From contig JAQFVV010001078.1 in the NCBI GenBank assembly GCA_028023455.1, positions 52,442 through 116,441 on the forward strand: 64,000 bases of DNA, read 5' to 3'. This stretch comes from Epiperipatus broadwayi (taxonomy: Eukaryota > Onychophora > Udeonychophora > Euonychophora > Peripatidae). Each line of letters opens with the position of its first letter. The stretch's first letter is position 1. The notes below the pieces were generated by a model, which saw only the letters and a list, made by a program, of their open reading frames with translations, was not told the DNA's origin and did not search any database. Positions 34,033-57,760 of the stretch are shown in pieces. A program made the position numbers and the translations under genes.

Positions 34033-34239
34033 TCAATTCTTGGATATATTGTAGCACTTTTTTTTTCTGTTGATGGTGTTATTGTGCCCAGCAATAAAGT
34101 AAACCTCTTTGACTTTTCTTTTTAAGTCATTGCATTTTCTACAAACAATCACAGGGTCAATCAGTTCATAATCATGCCCTGCTGAAATGTGATGCTGGGC
34201 AAAAACTGAGAGTTGTTTCCCTTGAAAGCACTGGGTCAC
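34033..34239 (-). pseudogene. C-terminal piece of a GIY-YIG (PLE-type) nuclease
   Basis: A 68-codon frame on the minus strand. SVFAQHHISAGHDYELID, followed by VIVCRK, then RKVKEVYFIAG and NTINRKKKCYNISK, follows the end of the GIY-YIG domain in Penelope-like proteins: the S-x-x-A-x-H-x-x-x-x-G-H block, an I-L/V-x-R strand, the R-K-x-x-E-A/V-I helix with the catalytic Glu, and the final N-R. The Y-I-G half is not visible upstream on the minus strand, so this is a truncated remnant. It lies in the opposite orientation to the PLE piece that starts at 34.36 kb. Confidence 0.55.
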
Positions 34240-34356
34240 ACTTGAATCATATTTTAATATATAAAGAATTTTTAAAAAAGTAATCTATGTGTGTTTATGC
34301 GTCACTAGCACAAATCATACTTATTTAAAAAGTTGATAAATTTAACAAGAAAAGTG

Positions 34357-35905
34357 AAAACTTGTTTCACAAAATTTTTCCAGATAAAATTAATGATCTC
34401 AATTATGTGAATATATCTGGTACAAATTTGGAGTTCAATCAAAAATATATTTTAAATTTTGGTCCAAATTTATTGGTGGTAGATGGAAAGACTGTACTCT
34501 TAAATCAAATTCTGCAGTAGAGCATTCATATAGTTTAATTAGTGTGATTCTAATATTTTAATAATATTGTTAAAAAAGTTAAAAATAATTATAATATAAA
34601 TGATAAATTGTTATATCAAATTAATGCATTTAACAGTTTTCTATTAAATAATGACTTAGGGTTTTTAAAATAAGACAAATATTATACATTGTGTTTGACA
34701 AGTAGAGCAAAATATAATGAAAAGTTATGGATCAAATGAAAAATCTTAAATTTCAAAAATGTGAAATAATAAATATAGATACAACTCACTTTAAATTTTT
34801 AAATGAAATTTTAATAAAAGCTAAGAATAAAGCTATTGATAGCCATACATATTACAATTTATATCCATTATCAGCTAATTGTTCAAGGATATTTTCGATT
34901 ATAAAGCTACATAAAGAAAGTTACCCATTAAGATTGATAATTGATTTTGATGGTACATATTATTATCAAACATGTAGATATATTGAATCATTACTTCAAG
35001 ATATTTTAGGTTTTGGAGAATATACTGTTTCATCATCATATTATTTTTTTGGTTAAAATTAAGAATATAAACACAGGATTACATGATACAATTTACACTT
35101 TTGATATAAACAAAATGTATGCATCAATATATTGAATAGTGTCAATTAATATTATTTATAATGCTCTTGTTTCAAAAGATATAAAGTCTGATATTATAAA
35201 TTTTACTATAAAAGTATTACAGTTTAGTGATAAAAATATTTGTTAAATTTAATAATGAATATTAAAAAAAATGAGTTATGGTTGGCCAATGAGTCTTCAT
35301 GATGTGGCTGAGATTTGTAATTTTTTATATCAAGTTATGCAAATAAAATCTTAAAACAATTGAAATATCAAAAAATTAAAATATATAATAGATATGTAAA
35401 TGATGCTTTTATTTGTGGAAAACATGATGTAATAATCAATTTATTTAATGAATTAAATTGGATTACAGATATAAAGTGGTTTATAATTCAAGAAAAATAC
35501 AATTCCATAAAATTCTTTGATATTTGAGTTATACATAATGAATACAATTTGGATTATTCTATGCAAATTAAAACTAAAGGTTTATTCAATATGAATCACA
35601 TGTACATTTAAGTCTGTATTAAAGTCATTCTTATTTTAAAATAAAAAAATATGCAAATATTCTGTTGATAAAAAAAAAAAAAATGTAAATTTATTTGTTA
35701 ATGATTTGTTGAAAATTGGTTATAATAAAAATGCTATCACTAATATTATTCAAAAATTTAAAAGGACTCAAAAATATAATAAAAATAAAAATCAAATGGA
35801 TTCCAATGCCATTTATGTCAGATGAGCAGGTTAGGTTTATTAGGTGAATATAATGGTTCAGGTCATATTGTTTTTTTCTCAACAAATAATAGGAATAGAT
35901 TATTA
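34357..35905 (+). pseudogene. Penelope-like element remnant: N-terminal region, RT and linker
   Basis: Decayed PLE on the + strand, spread over several frames. An N-terminal patch reads YILNFGPNLLVV (compare the L-x-x-G-P-x-F block of PLEs). The frame at 34727-35056 has YPLSANCSRIFSIIKLHKES then YPLRLIID, the P-x-x-Y-x-x-x-K-x-H-K and P-L-R-x-I-v RT motifs. A shifted frame gives YTFDINKMYASIY, in place of the F-D-V-x-S-L-x-T-x-I motif A. Near 35370 KIYNRYVNDAFICGKHD corresponds to motif C with YVDD changed to YVND. The last patch, WIPMPFMSDEQVRF (about 35800-35850), matches WISIPFISNPQVNFF of the copy at 25.3 kb. The nuclease domain is missing; a (TA)n tract begins at 35911 right after the remnant. 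Confidence 0.65.
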
Positions 35906-35906
35906 A

Positions 35907-35910
<4 letters not shown>

Positions 35911-35946
<36 letters not shown>
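35911..35946. repeat. (TA)18 tract
   Basis: Pure TA repeat at the 3' edge of the PLE remnant, followed by TTGTAACCC, the same TGTAAC start found at LTR ends and at 16148. Confidence 0.85.
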
Positions 35947-41180
<5,234 letters not shown>

Positions 41181-43447
41181 AACTAAATTAAACTATGAGT
41201 ATTATGAAAGGAAGTCTCATTTTTTATTCAGTGTTATATAATTAATAAAGACTTCAATTGTTATTAATCAAAATAATCTCTCTTAATCAAATTTTATGGT
41301 TCTTACTAATAAATTCCATAAGAAACAAAAATTTAATCATACTCTTCATCTCATATTCTTATCTAAACCGTGAATGTGATCCTAGCAATTAATAATAAGA
41401 TATGATCCAATCTTTGGATAATATCCTAATACAATCAATTTTAATTTAAAATTAATAATAAAATTCTGATATTAAAATAATTATATTACCAATTTATGAT
41501 GACATTCATGATATTATGAATAGAAAAGTGATTTTGTTGTTACTCATATATCATATAAAAATGATCTCTTATAATTGTAATCAAAATAAAACAATACAAT
41601 ATTCTTAGCCAAGGATGTTACTGAAAAACATCAATAATATAAATTTTAAGAAAGTGACTTTTTTAATATTCTTGTACTCATACATTAATATTAAAATATA
41701 TGTGTGACTTTTGAATTTCTGATAATGCAGATGATGATACAGATTCAAATTCAGAAATAATTTAATCAATATTTTATTAATACTAATAAATATGATAAAG
41801 ATACATTGTTTATATATTAATAAAATCAAAATTAAATAATATCACAAAGTGTAAGTAAGATTTAAATTAACATGAAAAAACAATATAATTAAACTATTAA
41901 TATAGAAAGCTGTTACATTAATTTATTAATCCAGTTTTTATTCCCAGATATCAGAATATGGAATATATTTAATGGTATTAACAGATATTTCTTACCAGCA
42001 ATACAATGGCATTTTATTTTGAAAAAGTATAATTTCATATCCATATAAAATAGTTATAAATTTAAATATAAAACATTTTATCAAGATTTTTAATATATCA
42101 GATATGCAGACTAGACATATCATTCACATCAACATTCTTAATCTACTTGTACTGCATCTCTAGTTTAATAAAGACATGGTTGACATTACACATAACATTC
42201 AATTGTTTCTTCAAGATAAACATTAAGGAATACAAAAGGCATTATGTCAAAATAAACTCAAATAAACACTTGTCCAAAAGTGAGCATAAATAATTAGGGC
42301 CTTGTCCCTAATCTAAATAAATATACCAAATATAACATCACAACAATTTCTGAAAATATCATCTCATTAGCTACCTGTCACCTAAAATTGACTGCAACTC
42401 AAAAGCATGATAAAAAAATAATATATAAAAATAGCTTCAATCTTATACAAACATATAATGTGAAAAACATATACAATATAAAAATTAAAGTGAAATATTT
42501 CTATACATATGAATTGTGGCTTTGCTGTTTAATAAAAAAATATACACATCTACGTGACTAACTTTTCCATTTTTATATATTCTTTAAACAATTCCACACA
42601 GTATGCTTATGTTAAATTTGATTATATATCAGGACAATAATATTCTTAGAATTCCCATAATCAATATAGTACAAATTATACATAAAAGAGCATTATCTTA
42701 AAATTCACTACTCAAGAATCTAAGGGTCCAGGTTCATATCCCATGCTTGTACTCTCACTAGGTAGGCCAGAAACACCTGAAGATGGGGCAAGAATAATAC
42801 CTTTCAAAATGATGTGCATATACTAACCTGTTTGATGTGCTATTAATAACAGTTGAATGTATTTGGAAAATTTAAATAAAAGTTAAATTTTTCTAAAGGC
42901 ATTCAATACTCATATTAGATGATGGAAATATTCCAATATAAAAATACAATTTGTTTGGGCATGTTTTGGGAATTATGAAGTGCTGTACTCATTATAACTT
43001 TTCTTCATCATTATGAGTCTAAAACTGTGTTTAAATTATTAGGCATAGATTTACTTTACAACAGAACTCATTTTAAAATTATTAGTTGAAAAAAAATCTG
43101 AAGATATCACTATGTGACAAACATTTTGGAAATTACTATATAAAATTTGTATTGAAGAAAAAGGCAGACAACTAAATTTTGTTCTCAGTAGAATAAACAA
43201 TTTTAAATTTATTAATTATTTAGTCTGAAAGCAAGTAGAAAAAAAATTAATTTAAAAAATATATATATAATTTTCAGTAATGTTTACATATTAAAGGTTA
43301 TGAACACAATATTTTCATTAGATGCTAATTTTAAATCAAAACCTACATGACTACAATTACATTTTACATAACAATATTTATTTTTAAGAAGACAAGTTGC
43401 AAAATAACTAATAAGCTTTTTGTCCATACCAAGAAAAGTATAATAAT
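41181..43447. other. No gene seen; possible SINE B box near 42.73 kb
   Basis: AT-rich. Around 42700-42790 the sequence is less AT-rich and contains GGTCCAGGTTCATATCCCAT, a B-box-like motif (GGTTCATATCC) in the context AGAATCTAAGGGTCCAGGTT, as in tRNA-derived SINEs. No convincing A box or poly-A tail was found, so I do not call a SINE. Confidence 0.35.
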
Positions 43448-46215
<2,768 letters not shown>

Positions 46216-46581
46216 CACATATTTTGTGGGTTTATTCATGTTAAAAACAATTAAATATTATAATACCAATGTTTCAACTTGGTCACACAAATCATCTAAT
46301 GGGAGATAATAGATAAAAAAGATGGCTGTAGGAGTGATACAATCACTGATTTGAAAAAAAAAAAACCATTAAAGTTCCACCAATAGCAAACATGTTAAAT
46401 TAAGAATGATTTTTTTAAAAATAATCTTTCCAAATAGAAGAAATTCTGTATGTATCATCTCACTTATTGATACAACCTGGCCTTTTAAATATCTCAATGG
46501 CTTTTTTGATTTTACACTGGTAGAGATTATCACATATGGATATGATCCTGGTAGTAAAAAAAATAATTTTATGACCTTAAT
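46216..46581. other. 3' flank of the PLE remnant
   Basis: AT-rich, on the 3' side of the GIY-YIG stop (minus strand). It may still contain the PLE 3' end, but no motif is recognised. Confidence 0.35.
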
Positions 46582-47620
46582 CTATAGTATGGAGTGAGAG
46601 TGTTGATGACATGAGTGATGTTTAACTGCATTAACATGTTCATCTCTCCTAAGACTGATGTGACAGTTACTCATACCTATATAAGAAGCTTTACAATTAT
46701 CACATGAGATTTGATAAACACCATGAGATTCAAGAGGGGTTGAATTCTTAGGCTTATTTATTATATTACTGATATTTTGATGAGTATGAAATGCTGTATT
46801 TATATTATAGCATTTTAATATACATCCAGTACTGTTTATAGAACCTTTTACATATGGAATACAAATGTTAATAGCTGATTTATTATCTTTTTGTTGCCTA
46901 TTTTGTTCATTTTGGGTTTGAAATAATACTTTTTAAATAAATATATAACTATAACTATTTGTTAATAAAGCTATTAATATGATTTATTTTTTTCAATTGT
47001 GACGTATATGAATAGGTAATTGTTGTATTTAAAAAAGTTTTGGCTATGTAAATTATCTGAGTTGGGTGATGATGAATATGAAAATGTAAATATCTGTCTG
47101 TGTGTATTCTTTCTGTAAATCAAAAATGATAAACTATTTGGTTTCCTGGTGACTAGAACATCAAGAAAAGAGAGTTTTGCATGAACACCTGTCTCCATTC
47201 TAAATTTATTATGATGACACATATTATTTAAATGTGAAAAAAAAATCATGTAATTTATTTTTCCATGTTACCATATGACAAAAGGGTCATCTATGTATCT
47301 GAAGCAAATGAGAGGTTTTAAAGATGATGATTCTAAAGCATGAGTTTATATAATTTCCATGAATAAAACAGCTATTGCTCCTGATATAAGTGAGTCAATT
47401 GAAGTACCAACAACTTGTTTGTAATGTTGTTCATTGTATACAAAATATGTGTTCAAGAGACAATGTTTAATCAAAGCAGTAATATTGTTTGGTAATTTGC
47501 AGTGTTGAGAAATTACATTTAAAACTTCATCAATTGGAATGTTTGTAAACAAAGACACAATATCAAAAGTGACCAGAATGTCATTGGTATAAATTTATCC
47601 CTAGGGATGTGATCAATCAT
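46582..47620 (-). pseudogene. Penelope-like element of a second family: RT and GIY-YIG
   Basis: On the minus strand, from 47620 downwards: DILVTFDIVSLFTNIPIDE (RT motif A with the S-L-F-T-x-I-P-x-D-E signature), CLLNTYFVYNEQHYKQVVG (the T-Y-F-x-F/Y-N-x-x-x-Y-x-Q-x-x-G motif B), CFRYIDDPFVIW (motif C with Y-I-D-D), then LSFLDVLVTRKPNSLSFLI and YRKNTHRQ (F-L-D-V-x-I-x-R...V-Y-R-K-x-T). About 300 bp on comes GVYQISCDNCKASYIGMSNC with RRDEHVNAV, a well-kept GIY-YIG nuclease start with the C-x2-C insertion typical of PLEs; it stops at 46582-46584. At least three frame changes and internal stops. The FTNIP/IDD type differs clearly from the YVDDVFVCG type at 24.8 and 34.7 kb, so two PLE families are present. 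Confidence 0.8.
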
Positions 47621-47995
47621 ACAGTTAGCAATAGATAATTTGCAAGGAAATCAGATTTTAGAACAAATCCTGTGTTGTGAAAAATATGATTCAGCAAAAT
47701 GCTTAGACCAATCACTTGCATTTAATGCAGAGCAGTGAACAGTTTGAACTTGTTTACCCATCCTGAATTCCTTAGGATTAGAAGAAATATTAATTTAGAT
47801 TTTTTTAATATAACTCTGTAAATCTTTTTTATAGATATATTTAGCCATTCATCTAAAATTGACAAAGATATAATTATAAGATATATTAGGTGGTTTAAAA
47901 TAAAGTCCATGATGATAAGTATTTCTTTTAATAATCTTAATAATATCATATAAAAATCAAGAAGAAAAACTTTTCTGAAATACAAATTACTGGGA

Positions 47996-47996
<1 letters not shown>
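47621..47996 (-). other. 5' flank of the PLE remnant, decayed coding
   Basis: Frames on the minus strand look coding-like (FRMGKQVQTVHCSALNASDW, SKHFAES) but are too broken to align with a PLE N-terminus. The stretch lies between the (TA)n tract and the RT motifs, so it is probably the N-terminal part of the same element. Confidence 0.3.

Positions 47997-48070
<74 letters not shown>
47997..48070. repeat. (TA)n tract between PLE and LINE
   Basis: About 74 bp of TA with one TTT interruption at 48020-48022, separating the PLE remnant from the LINE endonuclease remnant, both on the minus strand. Confidence 0.85.
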
Positions 48071-48074
<4 letters not shown>

Positions 48075-48221
48075 TATTAAAAATCTTCAAAATATAATCT
48101 AGACAAAATTTTGCATCATTAACTGAGTACATAGAATTTCAGTCAACTTCCAAAATTCCTCAACAAAGTACAACATAATTACCCCTCCCATAGTCCCTCT
48201 TCAAAACATAAGAAAAAGTAA

Positions 48222-48907
48222 TTATAGAATAACACACCTTAAAAATTCAATAGGTGGATGATGAGCATTAATTTGAAATGTAATAGAGACAAAGAGAAAA
48301 TTACTAACTATTGATGAATAACACAAAACACAATATAAAGTATGCTGAATAACAAAAACAATATGGTTACATTGTTTAAGCTGAAAATATTTACAAAATC
48401 TTATTATTCTTAAAGCCTTCTGAGATAATAAAAAATAATATGTAATAATATTACCCTTAAATAAATCAGGCAAACTTAAAACACCAATAATGATAATCTT
48501 AGTGGACATAATCAACAAATCCTCAAGTGCTGTCAAGAGATAATCATGTTATAAAAGTGAGATATTTGGTTTAAGATAAATATTTCCTATTGTACATTTA
48601 AAATTATGACCCATGTTAACCTCATTCCATGTAGATTCACATACAGAAGAAGTAAAACATAGTTCTTTATATAAATAAAAAAAACATTTTTTGTTGATAA
48701 TGATAAGAGTGCCACCTCCTGTAATTACATTTTCTAAAGATCTATCTGTATGTAAAACAATACATCTATGGCCAAGGCAAGAACAATCAGAAAATTGTTA
48801 ACAAAAAATATCATGTCAAAATGCTCTGTTTCAAAAAATTGTTTAATTTCCACACACTTAGTTTTTATCCCTCTAACATTCATATAGAAACAAGAAAGAC
48901 ATACCAT
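48222..48907 (-). pseudogene. LINE ORF2 N-terminus: APE-type endonuclease (decayed)
   Basis: Minus-strand remnant of an endonuclease/exonuclease/phosphatase domain as found at the start of LINE ORF2. It begins near 48907 with CFYMNVRGIKTKCVEIKQFF (the N-x-R-S/G-L-x-N/T-K block), then ETEHFDMIFFVNNF in the place of D-I-I-x-L-x-E-T-W-L (catalytic Glu region altered). After a frame change CIVLHTDRSLENVITGGGTL is the R-x-D-R...G-G-G-V-x-I motif. KIIIIGVLSLPDLFKGNI is the I-I-I-x-G-D-F-N-x-P-D block with D-F-N lost. Stops and frame changes throughout. The RT does not follow: the remnant ends close to the (TA)n tract at 48070. Confidence 0.6.
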
Positions 48908-50440
48908 ATCAAATCAAAAATAAACAAAACCCAATAAACAAGTAAATTCAAATAAAAAGAGAATAAAAAATAAAGAAAATATAAAAATTAATAAACTAAA
49001 AAATAATTATGATTAAAGTTTTAAGGAATTAGCCAAAGATCAATAAAAAACCCAAACGAATCACCACAAGCCCATAAATTAAAAAGAGATTTAATCATGA
49101 TGTTTATGAGCAGGAGCAATAAATAAAACCAAGAAGACTTTGAATTAGTTATAATAATTTCATGACACATTTTCCAAATAATAACTTATTATCATATGAA
49201 TTAAAATTCACTGGCATATTAGAACGGAAATATCTATTATATTTTGTATTAATATGGGTATGAATTTTAAAAAATACCAATTCCCCTTTGCACTGGAACA
49301 TAATGTATTCTACATTTTCTACTAAAAGTAACAAAAAAGCATCAAAATCATTTATTATATTAACCTTATTACCTCTATTATTGATATATTTTTAAAAAAA
49401 TGAGAATAATTTGCTCTATGAGCAGTAACGACCTTATCAGAATTAACTAGATAAATTTCTCTCCTAAAATCTGATTTTAAAGAAAGTACATGATTAGAAA
49501 AAATACTATTATACTTTTTCTTATTAGGAAAATTAGCATAACATCATAACAGCAAATTATTAACAGAAAAATATTAATTTTTTTATCATCATTAAATCTA
49601 GAAGCTTGTTTTTGATATTTTAGACAGCCTATATATTTTAGTTTAATACACTTTTTCTTTATTATTTCTTTTACTTTTATTAATACCATGTCCAATATTT
49701 CTATCACAATAATAAAAATCTTGCTCCGATATTTTATTATTATCTTTAACATCACAAATATGATTACTATTATTTTACCTTCTTCTATAATAAAGAAAAA
49801 AAAGATTTGGAGAAATTTTCAAAGTAATTGTTACTACTAAAACATGAATTAACATCACCAGAAAAAAAAACAACCTCAGCATTATCCCCAAAGACCTGAG
49901 TTTCCAATAAATCACATTGTATACCTATGTCCCTTGAAAGAACAGTATCACCATAACTCTGTATCCTTGAACAATAACTTTTGCTATATTCATAATCATA
50001 TTATATACTCCTCAAAGAGACATTGATTATAATAATTTCAAAATAAAATTAAAATTAGCCAAGTCTACTAGCTTACTTTCATTATCATGAAGCAAATTAT
50101 TCATATCACATTAGAAAAAATATCTCATATCAATATTTAAAATATTATCACTATTCTCTACCACACTATCTCTATTATAATTATTCATTTCAGAAATATT
50201 TCCAATATGTATATCAGATTTACATAAATAAAATCATTATTATCTTTTGACTTAGTATTCTCAATATTCATCATTTTATCCTTAGATAAGTGATTACATT
50301 CTTTGCAACAAAAAACCCCAAACCAACAGAATCAAAATAGACAAGATATATGAAAATACTCATGACAAAAACCAGCACACTTAATACCACTATCCACATC
50401 TGATAATTCTCCATTACAATAATTACTTTTGACATCAATT
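48908..50440 (-). pseudogene. LINE ORF1 with a PHD-finger-like motif (decayed)
   Basis: The minus-strand region upstream of the endonuclease is AT-rich but coding-like. The clearest patch is at 50288-50424: NYCNGELSDVDSG, then IKCAGFCHEYFHISCL and, after a stop and frame noise, a C-C-x-E-C. Spacing C-x2-C...C-x3-C-x4-H-x2-C...C-x2-C fits a PHD finger, a domain known in ORF1 proteins of some CR1/L2-group LINEs. Further down, frames such as VLSLKSDFRREIYLVNSDKV and RSNMPVNFNSYDNKLLFGK (49.2-49.5 kb) would be the C-terminal part. Order and strand (ORF1 before endonuclease) support one LINE. The motif is partly broken, so the PHD call is moderate. Confidence 0.45.
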
Positions 50441-50826
50441 ATATTTAAATCCAAAAGATATGCAGAAGAATTATTGACAAAAATATCAGGATCATTATTT
50501 ATATTAATATCAGTAAATAAAGTACTAATATTATCTGAATGATTTTTCTCAAACTAACTATTATAATAATTATTACAGAATTCACATATAAATAAAGATC
50601 ATTATCATTAAAGATTTTAAATTCACTTCATTTATAACAATCAAAATAATATTTTAGCCCACAGAAACCAGCAACACTTTAAATATTTTGTACACCATAA
50701 ATATTACATAAGCATAAAGGGTAAAGAATAGAATAAGATGCAATTAAGTATTATACAAAAAATTATAAAAGTCTACCACTAACATATACAAGTCATATAT
50801 ACACAAAACTTAAAAAAAAATTCACA

Positions 50827-50830
50827 TACA

Positions 50831-50868
<38 letters not shown>
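50827..50868. repeat. (CA)n(TA)n tract at the solo LTR edge
   Basis: CA dinucleotides (50831-50848) continuing into TA (50849-50868), ending one base before the TG of the solo LTR. Confidence 0.9.
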
Positions 50869-55285
<4,417 letters not shown>

Positions 55286-55559
55286 TGACATCAACTGCAG
55301 TCCTGCTGCATAGATGAAGGAGCAAAGAATTACAGCCTTTAAGAAAACATGAGAAGAACATCAGCAAAACAGCCAAAATCTAGCATTGAAGATTACTAAA
55401 ACTGAGAAAATAACAATATTAGAAAAAATAGACATCTCCTAAATCATAGAAGAGAGTACATAATATATTTTATACAAAATTAGATCACTCACCAAAATTA
55501 AAAAATGGTGTTGGATAAAAAAATAATAGGTTTGAATCATGCCAAAGCAGACAGCAGTA

Positions 55560-56440
55560 GATTAAACAAAGACAACCAAAAGTATACATATGCAATCATC
55601 CATAGCCAAATTACCATATCAATTATATAGGGAGCAAGAAAAATCTATTACAACACAAACTGAAAAATTCAGAAAAGCAACACAGAGTGATATTAACAAC
55701 CTAAATTTACAAGAAAACAATAACATTGAACCCCATACTGAGACATGGATGCAAGAAGATCTACAGGTGATCAACACAACCCTGAATAACCCCATCCCCA
55801 AAAACCTTTTAACTGCAGTTAAATAAAGTTTTTTTTTAAAAAAAAAACCTTTTTTTGTGCTGGCGGTTATGAACGGAAATGTCTCACTATATTGTTTTCC
55901 AAGGGAGCAGTTATATGAAAGCCTGACATTAAATTCACTGTGAAACACAATCACAGCAATTGGAGAACATCCCTACTCACAGCATATAGCCATTCAGATT
56001 TTCCATGAGCATCAATCACCAAGGGAGATTCCAAAACCAAGTTAAAACTGTGGAAAATTTTGCCCTGGTATTGTGTTGACAAAGATCAACAAATTACTAC
56101 ACAGGTTTAGTCAAAAATACCTACTTCAGCTACAACAATCTGGATTTTAATAAAATTAAAACAACCATTTGGAGAACCAATATACATCAAACCCATTTAA
56201 TTAAATGATACCCCCATCACAATAGTTAGTAACACATTCCCTTTTTAAAAAAAAAAAAACACTAAATGAATCCATCATTCCTAAAGACATTCCTATGCAG
56301 ATTGTTGACCAGGATGCAATATTAACCATCTATATCAGGGGTTTGAGACCAAAATGCTTCACATGTGAAGTGCACAGACACCTGGTGCCAGATTGCAAAC
56401 AAAAAAAGGCAAACTACAAGATGATATAAACAAAGTAAAA
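55560..56440 (+). pseudogene. LINE ORF1-like remnant with CCHC zinc knuckle
   Basis: Decayed + strand reading frames ending in a nucleic-acid-binding motif. A frame at 55590-55826 (78 codons, MQSSIAKLPYQLYREQEKS at the start) is polar and Q/N-rich. After stops and frame changes come QPFGEPIYIKPI and DTPITIVSNTFPF, then IPMQIVDQDAILTIYIRGL and, at 56355-56396, KCFTCEVHRHLVPDC, an exact C-x2-C-x4-H-x4-C zinc knuckle. This order (RRM-like beta-strand segments followed by a CCHC knuckle) occurs in ORF1 proteins of several LINE clades; a Gag is the alternative. Downstream (56.44-57.5 kb) is K/N-rich with no endonuclease or RT seen on this strand. Confidence 0.5.
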
Positions 56441-57551
56441 ACATAAGTTGATAATTTTTTTCCAATTAGCAATTGAAAAAAAAATAGGATTCAAATCAAA
56501 AATAAAATTCAGAGACATGTGGAAAAATACTGAAAAATATTCTTCCACACACAGGCTACAAAAATAATTGAAACCACTCAGCCACAATGAAATGTCATCA
56601 AAGGGCAAAGTGAACAAAATTAATAATAACAGCTGAAAAATAACAAAAGCTATGTCCAAAGATTAAAAGGCAATACTAATCTCAAAACAGAATAAACACA
56701 TATAAAACAACAACAAATGCACTAAAAAATAATCAATTGAAATATAAATTGGGGTTCAAACAGTTGCACTAGATTTGTCAAGCCAAAACATAGAACATAA
56801 TAATAAAAAGATGAATGGAATGGAACAAAAAATAGACAAAAAATCCTGTGTGACAAGAATCAACCGAAAAATATGTTTAAATTATTCCCAGCATCCAGAA
56901 TGAAAAACAATACTACAGATGATATTATGAAAATAACTACTCCCAAAAAAACACCATAATACAAACAAATGTATATAAAAGATGAAGACTAGCCAGTCTG
57001 CCAAAGAAAGGTAGAGAAGTTAAGAAAGTCAAAACAGAAAAAAACAAATATTGAAATTTCTGAACAGGGAAAAAAACCATTGAGGACAATTGAATAAGAA
57101 AATAAAGCTGAATTTAAAGATGGACAAGAATAATCACCAACATTAAATCAAAGCATAAATGGTAGCACAAGAAAATATATACTTCCAATGAAACTCAAAA
57201 TAGCCGTGATTAATGATAAAGATCTAATATTGAACCCCAAAATATACAAAGTTAAACAATGAATTAATGCATATTAACATCAGAAACAGAACAACCCAGC
57301 ACCAGATTTGATCACTATTAAAAAAAAATGGTCAAGATTGTAATCAAAAATTCAATGATAAAACAATAACTATTAGGAACTAAAAACTGAATTAAATTAA
57401 TTTTAACATAAAAATTGCTAAATAATATGAAATGACTGCTATACACATAAAAATTGTATTCAATGATATCCAACATTGAGAAACTAACATCAAGACATAT
57501 GTATCTGAATACAACAATGTACACAATCTAAGCAGACAATCACAATCATCA
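56441..57551. other. No feature seen
   Basis: A-rich on the + strand; no motif recognised. It might be decayed continuation of the ORF1-bearing element. Confidence 0.35.
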
Positions 57552-57760
57552 TTACTTTTGATTTTATTTCACTAAATTTAATTCCCATCACTACCCACTC
57601 TTCTGCATGTCTTCAGCATAATTTCCATGTCTTCCCTACTTTTTGCACACAAGAAAATATCAGCAAATAAAAGACCTCATAATATATACACTCCCTTGCT
57701 ATCTATTAATGGTATCCCTATCTCTCTTTCTAGTCTTTCTGTTGCTCTTTTTCTGTCAAT
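57552..57760 (-). pseudogene. LINE reverse-transcriptase scrap (motif C region)
   Basis: On the minus strand, one frame with an internal stop reads REIGIPLIDSKGVYIL, then GLLFADIFLCAKSREDMEIM and LKTCRRVGSDGN. This matches the LINE RT palm: G-x-x-L/F-F-A-D-D-x-x-L-x-A-x-S-x-x-D-x-x-x-x-L. One of the two catalytic Asp of the ADD motif is missing. It is about 70 codons long and isolated. Confidence 0.6.
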
